Notes: generated by a model from the letters alone, not told the origin. A stretch of DNA of 64,000 nt from Zymoseptoria tritici IPO323 (GCF_000219625.1 NC_018205.1:682001-746000); one strand, 5' to 3'; positions 22,201-32,664 are shown, numbered from the stretch's first letter. Program-made: numbers and translations.

Positions 22201-22855
22201 GTAAAGCCCTAGTCTTCTATCTACTTTATAAATTCGCGGGCACTAGTAGTATCCTTTCCCCTCGGATCCTAGGACGGGTGTCTAAGGTTAAAGTCTCCTA
22301 CTAGTAGAGTGTTTAGAAGGAACGTGTTACGTAGAGAGTAGAGGCTTCTCTCTATTGTTCGTCGGTTTTGCGGGTTCTCGGTATCCCGAAGGTCCTTCTC
22401 GTTATAGAGATTAACTATCTAGATCTTGTTGCCCTTCTTGTCTGAAATAACAAAGGAAAGTATGTCGCTGTCGTCTAATAAAATAGGAGAGATATTAACG
22501 TTAAGTCTTGTGCTAATATATAGCATTATTCTTGGCCGGATCGTCGAATCCGTAGTCGTTAGGAATAGCTAGTTATACTCCCGGTATGCGATAGATCTTG
22601 TCTCTTTGTAGCCTATTATCGGGTCTTCTATAGTCCACGGTTCCTAGACTAGTAGAAGGTCGGCTTTCTGCTTAACCGCGACGTCTAAGGTAGACTCTAT
22701 AGCCTCGATAGATCGGTTAAGATTAACGTAGAAAATCCGTAGAGAGTGTTCTAACATGTAGAACGTTCTAGGGGCCTCCCTTTCTGTTGTATACGATCCT
22801 TCGCCTTCTCGACTCTTAGGCTGTCCGCGCCTACGTATAGACGGTTTTGAATAGC
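19299..22855 (-). mobile_element. 5'-truncated LINE copy inside Gypsy RT
   Basis: A 3557-bp minus-strand copy of the LINE at 32703-37975. The 3' end is at 19299, with a TTTG-type tail read on the plus strand; the 5' end is truncated within the last part of ORF1. A 14-bp duplication TTGACGAAACCTTA flanks it (19285-19298 and 22856-22869). It carries most of ORF2 on the minus strand: endonuclease remnants near 22400-22750, RT near 20700-21350 (LNCLSKISERILAKRLGIIA) and the C-terminal Cys motif near 19700. In-frame stops show it is dead. Truncation plus target duplication is the normal product of incomplete target-primed reverse transcription. Confidence 0.93.
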
Positions 22856-22869
22856 TTGACGAAACCTTA

Positions 22870-23940
22870 GATCGCCTGATAGGTGCGAAGTTCTTTACTA
22901 CCCTCGATCTTAAGGAAGCATATTATCGCATCCGCATTCGCAAGGGCGATGAATGGAAGACTGCGTTCCGCACGCGGTATGGCTATTACGAGTATAAGGT
23001 CATGCCCTTCGGCTTAACCAATGCTCCGGCCACATTCCAGGCCTATATTAACCGTGCCCTAGCGGGCCTTCTTGATAATCTTTGTGTAGTATACCTCGAC
23101 GACATATTGATTTACACCTATAGTAAGGACATCGAAGGCTATTAGGCTGCGGTCCGCAAGGTCCTAGACCGCTTGCGTATCGCAGAATTGTACGTTAACC
23201 TTAAGAAGTGTACCTTCGCGGCACAGGAGGTTTCGTATTTAGGGTTCCGTATCACGACTAAAGGTGTAACTACCGACCCTAAAAAGATCGCAACGATCTA
23301 GGAATAGCCGCAACCGAATAGCGTCTACGACGTTTAGGTCTTCCTAGGTTTTGCAAACTTCTACCGACGCTTCGTGTTAGGATTTGTAAAGATTAGCAGC
23401 CCGATTACCGACCTACTCTAGAAAGACAAGGAGTTCGTATAGGGCAGGGAAGCTAACGCGGCTTTTAGAAAGCTAAAGGAGGTGTTTACTAGCGATATCG
23501 TTCTTAGGCACTTTAATCCGAAACTAAAGATTAAGCTAGAAACGGATGCCTCTAACTTTAGTATCTTAGGTATTATGTCGCAGCTGCATCTAGATAGTAA
23601 ATAGCACCCTATAGCGTTTACGTCTCGAAAGATGCAGCCTACGGAGCGCAACTACTAGACGTACGATTAGGAGTTGTTAGCAATAGTGTACTGCTTTAAG
23701 GTGTAGAGGCACTATTTTAGTAGTTCGGAAAACCCGGTCTAGGTTTACATAGACTACAACAATCTAAAAGGCATTTAGACTGTCCAGAAGTTAAATGCGA
23801 GGCAAGCGCGGTACGTACTATACCTAGGCTTATTCGACTTCGAGATTTTCTATTAAGCAGGGAAATCGAACCTAGCAGATAGACTATCTCGCAGACCGGA
23901 TTACTAGACTAAAAATTCGGCTATAAACGAACTACTTCTA
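22870..23940 (+). pseudogene. Gypsy RT C-terminal part and RNase H
   Basis: Resumes in frame after the [24 protein letters not shown], then [20 protein letters not shown] and the catalytic YLDDIL (about 23090-23110). LNLKKC/YLGF-type thumb motifs follow. RNase H is seen as LETDASNFSILGIMSQL (about 23530) and TERNY-TYD-ELLAIVYCFKV, then DFEIFY-AGKSNLADRLSRRP. Stops at Gln/Trp positions. RNA-dependent DNA synthesis and template degradation would be its roles. Confidence 0.9.
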
Positions 23941-24299
23941 ACTCTACAGAATAAGCTGAAGTTAGCAAGTTAGAGCGTGATAGTTGCGTTCGCTAGGATC
24001 GCAACCGAAAAGGATTAGGGACCCGATTACGGTATAACACCGTAGGGAGATCGTAACGACCTCCCGGACTAAAGCGACGTAGTCTCTACGAAATCCCCCG
24101 TCGCTAGCACTTCTAAATGTATGCAGATCGTACTACGCTATGTAGCAAAAGTCCTACTTACTAGCGCAACTACATCTTCGGAAGATTTAAAACCTTTCCT
24201 CGAGCTAGTATCTTTACTACAGGATCGCGACGACTTTGTTAAGCGATAGAGATCTAGCGAAGAGATATAGATAGAGAGTTAAAAGAAGCGCGGGAGTTA

Positions 24300-25834
24300 A
24301 GTATAGAGCTTAGGAGACGACAACTTGCTCCGTAGGTACGGCAAGTTGTATATACTAAATAAACCGGCTGTAAAGAACGAAGTTATAGCGGTTTACTACG
24401 ACTCCAAGCTTGCGGGACATTTCGGCGCCGACAAGACTATTATACTTATTACGAGGTCCTTATACTAGCCCGAACTAGACGCGGATGTTAAGCACTTCGT
24501 AAAGACATGTAATGTCTGCTAACGAATAAAGGCTCCGAGATTGTTGCCCTTAGGCAAGTTGTCCAGCCTGCTAATTCTAGGAAAGAATTAGGAAGAAATT
24601 ACCCTAGATTTTATCGTAAAGTTGCCGCCGTCGAAGCGCAACGATAATATATTCGATTCTATACTTATAATCGTAGATAGACGATTAAAGATAGTATTAT
24701 ATATTCTAGGAAAAGAAACTTAGAAAGCTTTAGACTTCGCTAAAGTATTTATAGATCGAGTAGCGTCTAAGTTTGGTTTCCCTAAAGGCATTATGTCCGA
24801 CTGTGGTATACTCTTTACATCTGCATTTTGGATAGAGCTGTGTTTTTAATACTAGATAAGAAGAAGACTAAGTACCGCGTACTATCCGCAAACGGATAGT
24901 TAAACTAAGCGTCAGAACCAGACGCTAAAAGGATTCCTAAGAGCATTCTATAATAAAAGATAGGATAATTAGGCCAAGTTGTTACTATACGCTAAATTCG
25001 CTTACAATAACTCGGACTATTTAAGTACTAGGAAAACGCCTTTTTTCCTAGTATATAGAGAGAATCCATAATAGAACGATATAAACGAGGCCGTTTATTA
25101 CAAAGGGGAGGCGCCGGTAGCAATCGAGCGGTTCGAGGAGATACAAAGCGCACGCGAATCAGCTGCGAAGAAGCTTAAGACCTCTTAGAAGTACTAGCAA
25201 AGGGCGTACGACAAGAAGCATCGCAACTATGCGTTCCGTAGGGGCGACTTAGTATTACTAAGTACGAAAAATCTGAAGTTAAAGAAGCTAAGCCGGAAGC
25301 TATTACCTAGGTTCGTAGGACCTTTCCGAGTAGACGATATAATTAGAGAGAAGGCGCAGGCGTACCGCCTAGTGCTACCTTCGTCATAGCAGATCTATAA
25401 CGTCTTCTATATCTCACTACTACAACCATACTATATTAGACCCGGCTTCGAGCTAAAGAATGTTAAGCTACTAGATATTACTACGGATAGCAACGAGGTA
25501 TATAAGGTCGAAAGAATTGTGGACTAGCGGACTCGCGACGGCGAGATGTAGTATCGATTAAGATAGAAAGACTATAACGAGACTTGTAATACATAGCAAA
25601 CCGCCGATAATTTCGAAGACATAGACGAGCTATTATAAGAATAAGAAGTTACTACGAAGTTACGGCGAAAGACTAGGAGAACATAGATCACGATTAAACA
25701 TATTAGTATTGTCGAACTACTAAGTCGGTGTCGTCCTATACGTATCGCATTCGAGACTCTAATCTAACCAATTGCCCGCGCCCGGAAAATGCGCTATATT
25801 AAAGAAGAGAAGTTATTATAGTAGTAACTGCGAG
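24300..25834 (+). pseudogene. Gypsy integrase with chromodomain
   Basis: HHCC zinc-binding region: GHFGADKTI around 24415, then HFVKTCNVC near 24494-24520. Catalytic core: LDFIVKLPPSKRND (about 24605) and SKFGFPKGIMSDCGILFTSAF (about 24770-24830). A GPY/F-like segment follows (KKLSRKLLPRFVGPFRV as far as stops allow, about 25270-25335). A chromodomain at 25492-25638 (EVYKVERIVD, then YNETCNT, DNFEDIDELL) ends the protein. Chromodomains of this class direct integration to modified histones. Broken by many TAG codons. Confidence 0.9.
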
Positions 25835-25879
25835 TTACAGTTACGATAACAAGTTGTTGCGAGATAGGTGCGGAGTCGG

Positions 25880-28050
25880 TACGGAGATCTACTCTTTATA
25901 GAGCGTTGTTCTTACGCGCTAGATCCTCTAGGTAATCCGCTAGACAAGCCTACATAATTTAATTGCGGTAGTTAGGATTAGCAGGGAACTAAAGGTACAC
26001 CTCCTCTCGAACGGAGCGAAGCAGCAGGTTAGGGTTTGCCGCCGTCGGGTCGCCACGAGTCCCAGGAGTCTAAAGACCTCCGAGGATATAGTTGCTACTT
26101 AGCGGAGTGCCTACGGGTACGTTGCGGTTGGCCTTAACACAAAGAACTACATTAGCGACAGCAGCACAGGTAATCTCGCGGGACTCCTCCTCCGTTATAC
26201 GGGCCTACTCCTCTCGTACTTGGCGCTAGTCGCGCTCGCGCTGGATCATAGCGGTACACTTAATCTTACGCTAGCGAGCCTCTTAGACTTGCTCCTCGCG
26301 GATGCGCTGGCGCTCGCGAAGGAGGGTAAGACGAGCAGATTATAGAGTTAATGCAGGGTTGGTGCGAGCCGTAGGCGTAGTAAGGTTTAGAGGTGGACCA
26401 GCCGAGCCAGCGTTAAATAGGGTAGCGGGACGGCTACCGGCGGTACTATTAAATATTCCAGCCTTACGGTCGAGGTCCTCTTAGGTGCGCTCCGTAAGCT
26501 GTTAATCGAGGCGTAGAGCTTTAGCTTAGTTATTAGCGATCTGGCGGCGAAGACGGTCCTACTTAGTCCCCGAGTTAGGGAGAGCGCTACTTATTATTGC
26601 GGGATCGATCTTAGCGAAAGGCTAGCGACCGCGGTTGTCGCGAGTAGGAGTACCCTCCGGGCTGCCTAGAAGGGTGTTCTTATCGAATGTTATGCGGTTA
26701 ATAGAGCGGTTATAGATAAAGTCGTTACCGGCGGCACCGGTGCGGCTGCCTTACGTAGTAGGAATAGAAACACCTCCGCCACGAGAACGGTTGCGCTTAT
26801 TAGCCGAGCGGATAGTACGGCACTGCTTATCGTAACGGGCACGCTGCTCCTAGCGAGCCGCCTTACGCGCTACTTTCGCACGCTTCTCCTTCGCGAGGCG
26901 GAGAGCACTACCGCCCTTACGAGGCGACTTGCTCTTTAGCACGCGGCTACTAGAAGCCCTACCGTTGTTAAAGGAGCCGCGACGGCGACTACAGCGGACT
27001 ACAGGGGAGTAGACAACATCTTCCTCTTCTTCGTCCTCCGACGACTCCTCGGTGTCGGACACCTCGCTTAAGCTAGTATCCTTATTATAGTCTCTATCGC
27101 CTTCATCCTCCGAGTCGCTACTAGCAGCCGCGGTTACGCCAGAGGCGCTACAGTCGTTAACGCGAGTCGAAGGGGTGCTAGGGGCCTTACGGTTAGAGGG
27201 GAGATGTATATCGGCAGGGCCGGAGCCAAAGGTAATCGCACCCTATTCGTTAGAGGCAAAAGGGCGTACGGCAAGATATAGTTCGATTACTCCGTTAGAG
27301 CGGGGAGTCTAGAGAAAGCGAAAAGTTAGTAAAAGGTCGTTACGGTATAGTTGCGGGATAACATACGCGCGACGCGCTAGAAGAAAACATGCCAGCCACC
27401 TACGAGGCGTGTATGCTATTAAGGCGCGCAGCGGCCTCGTTAGCGAGGAGAGTAGCCTCTATGTTAGAACAAGGCTTCGAAGTTAGGCCGAACAACCGGT
27501 GTCCCTAGCGAGACGTATTCGCCTCTATCTGCTAGATCTCGGAGTTATGCGTCTTTACAGCTAGAGACAGGTTAAGGCCGGCCGTGAAAGCTACGTCATC
27601 CTCGCGGACACACTCCTCTAAGTTATCTAATAGGGTGCCCTCCTCCTCTATTTCGCGGCGGACGCGGTTAATTTCCTCGTAGTAGATATTAAAGAGGGAA
27701 TAGATCTTGTTAACTCTACCCTACATACCGCCGAGCACCTATAATGTAGTTAGCTAAAGTTAACAAGTTATAGCGAAGCGCATACGTACCTAATAGCAAC
27801 CTTTACGGTTGTTAGAGTTACAAAACTTATAAGCCTTATTTGGCGGCTTATTGCATTCCCTACTAACCGTAATAGACTTTGCGCACCTATAGCAATCGAT
27901 CTAGGTAGTAGGAGCATCCGGAGCTATATCGTCTACGCTCTACTTATAGACGGCTTCTTCTAGCAGGTCCGTCAGATATACGAAGTCCGCTATAGCGCCC
28001 TTCTAGTAGCCTATAGCTATAGAGGCGCACGGCACGCTTACGTATGGGTG
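25880..28050 (-). pseudogene. antisense ORF between pol and 3' LTR
   Basis: On the strand opposite to gag-pol, a long protein-like frame runs from about 28050 to 25880 with TAG stops and one frame change near 27430. It starts with a helical part, then CYRCAKSITVSRECNK with later C residues (KFCNSNNRKGCY). Next come DNLEECVREDDVAFTAGLNL and a region with RRWLACFLLARRAYV. An acidic Ser/Glu run (SDSEDEGDRD and TEESSEDEEEEDV) is followed by basic clusters (SKSPRKGG) and an Arg/Glu-rich C-terminus. No family recognised. Sense-strand reading here is not protein-like. It could be an accessory gene with its own promoter, or captured host sequence. Confidence 0.5.
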
Positions 28051-28441
28051 ATAATGTTAGTTAGTAATATTAGTTGTAGATCGGTTGCAGTCTAGTTGCG
28101 AATGCGGCGTGGAAAGACGATGTACCATCGAGGAAAAGTCGTTCGAGAGGAAAATATCTAAGGTATAAATTCGCAGGCGTTCCGCCGAGGATTAACCGGA
28201 GTATTAGTAAAAAAAATTCGGAATAACAACGCGGGGCTACGCCTAGCGACCGTCGCTACGCAGACGCCCCGCAACGACCAAACCAAGACAACTAGAAGCA
28301 CGTGAACCGTGGCGGATCGCAAGGGATCCGAGAGGAGTAAGAAATAAATACCAAGAGAGTTAGGACTACAGGGCGCAAGGAGGCGTAGGCGGATAGCTAG
28401 GGCCTCTACTGCTAAGGACATTAGCACAAGGAGGAGGCGTG

Positions 28442-28744
28442 TGTAAAAGGCGCCAAAGCTAAACGTAGGCGGACCGTAGGGACCTTTAGGTCGTTGCGAA
28501 GTCCCTACGATATCGTTACGGTGTGCATATACGGGTGCGAGTCAGATGTCGCGCAGCGAGTCGCAGGCGTACCGCACCCATTCCGCACCGACTCGTGTCC
28601 ATCTCTCGAGGGTTAAAATAGGTAGCCGCCGTAGGCGGATCGAAAGGGCAAGAATTACTCTTGCACCAGATAGTACGGTATCCTTACACTGTTGCACACC
28701 CGAGTAGTACGCTTGTTCATACATCCCTACCACTCATTATTACA
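28442..28744 (+). repeat. 3' LTR of the Gypsy element
   Basis: 303 bp, about 97 percent identical to the 5' LTR. Preceded by a purine-rich AAGGAGGAGG that could be the polypurine tract, and followed by the ATAGG duplication. Confidence 0.95.
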
Positions 28745-28749
28745 ATAGG

Positions 28750-30060
28750 ACAGTACTATCGTTATATACTCTATAGCTAATTATATACTTAAATGTAGGC
28801 CCGCCGTCCTTCTTTATAGAGCGTTTAAGGTGCTAATATATCTAGCCGCCGTCGTCCGCGTTCTTAGAGCTAGGCTTAAGATCGCTATGCTCGTCGGGCT
28901 TAACGTAGATAATATAAGTAATCCGGACGTTCGCGGTAGGAGTCTTAAGGCCTGTCTTCGGCTTAAACAGCTACATTATCCTAAGCGTAGTATCCGCTAT
29001 AGCGAGATTAGTATTACCGAGCTTAATAGGCTAGCCCTTACTATACTCCTTAGTAAGGTAGATGTCGTAGTAGGGCTTCTATAGCCGCTTCCTCGTAGTT
29101 ATACTCTCGTTTAAGAGATACTATAGGAAGACATTACTACGTTTCTCCGTAATAGCGTCCTTAAGAGCCGTATCTATAGTAGTAATAGTACCTTAGGCTA
29201 ACTATATATACTCGTTACGGCGACTAGAATACCTAGGTACTACGTCCTCGTCGTTATCGCTTAGATCTTCTATGTCGACGGTATCGATAGTATACTTAAT
29301 AGTAAAGACCGGTAATGCTACGACCTTATCGTCCTTCCTCTTAGGGCTAGCCCTATTCGTACTCTTCGTATTAGCTAATAGCTCCTTAATACGCTTAGCC
29401 TTCTTAGCCTCCTTTAATAAGTTAGCGGTAGCGTTAGGGGTCTTACGAGCCTTCGGCTTAGCCTCCTTCCTTATCTCTATATTAGTACGGCTCTACGTAA
29501 TATAAAAGCCCTCGCGAGTACTAGAGCTAGGAGGGGTAGGCTAGCGCTTATAGTTGCTCGTAGGCTCGTCGTCGTCGCTCGCTAGAGCTCGTAAGGGTAG
29601 AGGGCAGCCGTAGAAGCTATAGTTTTTATCGCCTAGGTTAGTATAAGAGGTATAGGGTAGAGCCGTAGGATTACGGTAGAACTAAGGGGTAGCTATAAGA
29701 GCGCTATATATATAAGGGACGGTAGTAAGTAAGAGTAAGAGGAAGAGGAAGAGGAAGGGTAGGAGGGCATACCCTTATATATCGTTTAGTCGAATATAAA
29801 GCTATTAGTACGGAAGAAGTCCCTTATACGGTTACGCGGCTATAACTTAGCGCCCTTCGGAGAGGTCTAAAACTCCGCGAGGTTATTACTAGCGGTAAGA
29901 TAACGAGCGGTAGTATTATAGAGATAGAGATATATATTTATATAGATCTTATCCTCGTTAGCGTCTAGCTCGCGGCTATCTAGCGTTACCGGATAGCTAC
30001 TGGCTACTAGCATCTCGGAAGCCTATAGTAGAGTCGGCGGGGGAAGGTATATAATAAGAT
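28750..30060 (-). pseudogene. second transposon gene, 5' part (right of Gypsy)
   Basis: Minus-strand protein-like reading with RIP stops. A region near 29800-30050 has LDANEDKIYINIYLYLYNTT; a basic helical region near 29300-29470 has KEAKKAKRIKELLANTKS; then EYI-LA-GTITTIDTALKDAI and SIKKDGGPTFKYIISYRVYN at the Gypsy junction. There it continues into 16702-16100. A frame change or intron lies between the first two parts. Not recognised; probably an accessory protein of the integrase-core transposon. Confidence 0.45.
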
Positions 30061-30199
30061 CTATAAATAGTTAGCTCGTTACGGTACGTAAAACGCTCGT
30101 AACGCTAGTAGGCTAAGATACTAACTAGTAAGCTCTTAATCCCTTTACCGCTCCTTAACCTTAGTAGGCTCGTAGTAGGCTCGTAGTAGGCTCGTAGTA

Positions 30200-30299
30200 G
30201 GCTCGTAGTAGTACGTAAGCTACTCGTAGGGGAATCCTAACCGAATTTAGTATACTAATCCGCTATCCGCTAGATACGCGGGTACTCTATATTAAGGTA
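30200..30299 (-). pseudogene. transposase C-terminal end beyond the SINE-like insertion
   Basis: Removing the SINE-like element and one 12-bp duplication joins VEDRGIYLNI to EYPRI in frame, giving the C-terminal tail of the integrase-core transposase. A short run of 11-bp GGCTCGTAGTA repeats (30168-30208) lies just after. Confidence 0.5.
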
Positions 30300-30329
30300 T
30301 TGTTTTGTTTTGTTTGTTTGTTCCATTTA

Positions 30330-30382
30330 CGTCCTTTCGGAGTCCAAGACTATGTAGGACGGCTTTGCCATAAAGGCAAAGC
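30330..30382 (-). other. 3' end stem-loops shared with the LINE
   Basis: Read on the minus strand: hairpin GCTTTGCC-TTTAT-GGCAAAGC (30362-30382), followed by an outer stem CGTCCT/AGGACG enclosing AGTC-TTG-GACT, then the tail. The LINE has the same two-stem layout with a different first stem. Such structures are known to be bound by reverse transcriptases of stringent-type LINEs. Confidence 0.7.
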
Positions 30383-30984
30383 AGTAGATCTAGTTACAAT
30401 CAGATTTTTCGGTATTCTTTGACCTTAGGGGAGACCCCGTGCCTAAGGCAATTGCCTTGCCAAAGGACTTTAAACAAATGCGAGACAAAGGAAATCAAAC
30501 GAGTGTTGCAGCCTAAGGCTGCAGAATTTTCGCGCCAAGCTTTTGCAGAATTTTCAGCGGATGCTTCCGCTTCGTACGCACGCTGCAAATTCGAATGCAA
30601 AAGCAGTGCAAAATGCCGTGCAAAAGCAGTGCAAAATGCCGTGCAAAAGCAGAAGCAGCTGTCCAACTCGCTGCCTTCTCTTGTCCTTAATACGCCTTTG
30701 TGGAACTATATGCCGCTTCCAAACGCATACAGCTACGCAGGTTGATCGCAGAGTTATGGATTCCACCGACTGTTCTAGCTCTTTAAAGTGCTTCGGTTCG
30801 GATTTCGAGGAGGTGCGCGTATAGGGCAGAGTGGACTGCTTCTCCTTCTTCTTCTTCTTCTCGTTTGTAGCGTAGAGGGCTGTTCGTTCGAATCGTGCCG
30901 TTGTTCTGTTGTAGCTTGTATTTCGAGGCGGATTTCGAGAAGGATTTCGGGCGGATTTCGAGAGGTTTTCGAGGAGGTTTCTTC

Positions 30985-31060
30985 CAGACTGTCTTGGTTT
31001 CCCTTCCGAGGAAGGTACTTACGACGGCCACCGCGTGAAGGTGCAGTCTGTTCGGCCGTC
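30985..31060 (-). ncRNA. HDV-like self-cleaving ribozyme, copy 1
   Basis: The first 76 nt of the SINE-like element, on the minus strand. P1 GACGGCC pairs with GGCCGTC (7 bp). P2 CAGACTG pairs with CAGTCTG (7 bp). P3 ACC pairs with GGT, closing L3 TTCACGC (HDV L3 is UCCUCGC). P4 CCTTC-CTCG-GAAGG follows. J4/2 contains CCAAG, fitting the catalytic C-N-A-A-N pattern. Order and nesting are those of the double pseudoknot. P1.1 seems weak (one or two pairs). Predicted cleavage is just before the first G, exactly the 5' boundary given by the target duplication. HDV-like ribozymes are known at 5' ends of R2 and other non-LTR elements, where they release the element RNA from a co-transcript. Confidence 0.85.
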
Positions 31061-31072
31061 TATATTAAGGTA

Positions 31073-32638
31073 AATCCCGCGATCCTCTACGCTATTAGGA
31101 GGATAGTCGTAATTATAAGTAGGAATACTAGGCAAGTGCCCTACGACTTTAGCCTACTTCCGAATAGCGTAGTTGTTATAGCTATTAATAAATAGCTTAA
31201 CCGTGAACCGGAGGATTAGAACGTAGATAGTAAGGAATACTATACGGTTAGCCCTACTATCCTCGCTATAGAGCTCTTTATCGCGGAGCCGGTAGAAGAG
31301 ATTACGCTATCGATTCTATCCTATAGCTATACTAAGACCCTAGAAGCGCTCGATCGTCTAATTACCCTTACTCGTTATATACTAGAAGCTATCGCGGAAT
31401 TTAATACTCGCACCCTCCTAAAGTTTATAGTAGAAGAGGTATATATTAGCTATTATAGGAGTCTCTACGCCGTAATCCGCCTATATAATCTATATATAAA
31501 GGGAGTTAGTAGAGCTACGAGTATACGACGTACGGTAACGAGCCTACCTATAGTATAAAGCTAAGTTCTCGGACTATATCTAAATACTACTTAGAAACCG
31601 AGAAGACCGTCTTAGCTATAGTACCTATATAGATCTATATAATCTTCCGTATAAATATATCGATATAGGCGTAAAAGTAGATACTAAAGGTCTCGAACTT
31701 ATAGTAGGTATCTACTAACTATATATAATTAGGACCCTTAGCCTTTAGACGACTCCGCTAGACTAGCTCCTAAGTACCCCTCCGGCGGCGTATATTATAA
31801 CCTATAGGATTAAGGGTATACGCGATATAAGATATACGATTCCTACGAGCCGGCGAGCGTTAGCGTACGAGCTAGGCGGAGGAGTTTACGAGTAAGGGAA
31901 GTAGCGTAAATTAGGGTTTACGAGCGGACGAATCTAGCCTACGAGCGTACTTACGAGCGTACTTACGAGCGTACTTACGAGCGTATATATAGACCTTCCT
32001 ATAAGGTAGAATTCCTTCCGTAGGTACCTTACTAACCGCTTATATCTATAGTTATCTAGGGCACCGCCTATAATCGTCCCCTCTAATACTATCCGTATAA
32101 TCTTATCGTACTCTAGTTACTTATCTTTAGGAACCTTTCGATATAAGCCTAGCTACTTCCGAATCGTCCGTAACTACCCTAATAATAGCTTAAAACTATC
32201 CTTCCTTAAGTACCTTAAGAGCCTCTTATCCTTAATGTCCTATTACTAGAAGAGCTCCTTAATCCTTATATATAGTAGTACTTTATATTCCTCGTCTTAA
32301 TAGACCTTCGGCTATATTAATAGTCCCTAATCCCTTAGCTTATTACGGAACGTTCGTAGGTATATATTAACGCCCTTCTCGTCCTTTAGCTATTATAGAA
32401 CGTCGTCCTATTTCTACTCGGAGACTCTAAGTAGGAGCTCGATTTCGTCTCGAAGGTAGTCGATATCGATACGAGGGCGTAGTATAGCGGACGGCGAGGG
32501 CGACGGCGAGGGTAAGGGCGACGGCGAGGGCAAGGGTAAGGGCGGTAAGGGTAGTAAGGGTAGTAAGGGTTTAGAGAAGAAGAACGATATTACGAGTAAG
32601 AGAGGTAGACGTTACGAGCGCTTAGTAAGCGTCGACAT
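31073..32638 (-). pseudogene. integrase-core (rve-like) DDE transposase
   Basis: From ATG at 32636-32638 a minus-strand frame with RIP stops reads: a Pro/Ser-rich segment; two winged-helix-like DNA-binding blocks (DYLRDEIELLLRV and LLRYLKEDSFKLLLG-LRTIRK-LGLYRK); then a catalytic core. FETFSIYFYAYIDIFIRKII and TVFSVSK-YLDIVREL match the strand with the first Asp, DYGVETPIIANIYLFYYKL is the second Asp block, and TIERF-GLSIAIG carries the Glu. YNNYAIRK and PTYNYDYPPNSVEDRGIYL form the C-terminal part. This order matches the fungal proteins usually annotated as integrase core domain-containing. The SINE-like element cuts the last codons. Inactivated by about 20 stops. Confidence 0.72.
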
Positions 32639-32664
32639 CGATAAACGAGGATTGAGAAAACGAG

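Larger units (their letters stand above)
16708..28744 (+). mobile_element. chromodomain Ty3/Gypsy LTR retrotransposon
   Basis: Two 303-bp LTRs (16708-17010 and 28442-28744), each TG to CA, and a 5-bp duplication ATAGG (16703-16707 and 28745-28749). Internal order: gag with a zinc knuckle, protease, RT, RNase H, integrase, GPY/F-like segment and chromodomain, the Ty3/Gypsy chromovirus order. A LINE copy (19299-22855) interrupts RT, leaving about 8.5 kb native length. An extra 2.2 kb between pol and the 3' LTR carries an antisense ORF. Scattered TAG stops mark light RIP. The LTRs differ at nine sites, all transitions, eight of them CpA/TpG to TpA changes. Confidence 0.93.
30300..31060 (-). mobile_element. 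SINE-like retroposon, copy 1, ribozyme-headed
   Basis: A 761-bp element in minus orientation, flanked by a 12-bp duplication TATATTAAGGTA (30288-30299 and 31061-31072). Its 3' end is a TTTG/TTTTG-type tail at 30300, and its 5' end at 31060 is an HDV-like ribozyme. The 3' 200 nt or so align with the 3' end of the LINE. The middle lacks any conserved protein and includes a GCAAAATGCCGTGCAAAAGC tandem repeat (30598-30655) and repeated CTCGAAATCCGCC-like units (30915-30980). It is hardly RIPped although it sits in fully RIPped DNA. The target duplication itself is RIPped sequence, so insertion followed RIP of the host element. Transposition would need LINE proteins. Confidence 0.88.

Noticed and set aside
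29272..29505. Hydrophobic 77-codon plus-strand ORF as a membrane protein
   Set aside because: The minus strand reads a Lys-rich helical protein that continues across the Gypsy insertion; the plus frame is its antisense shadow.
30400..30824. Protein genes inside the SINE-like element (60-108 codon ORFs)
   Set aside because: Frames are not conserved between the two copies and include the tandem repeat; the element appears noncoding.
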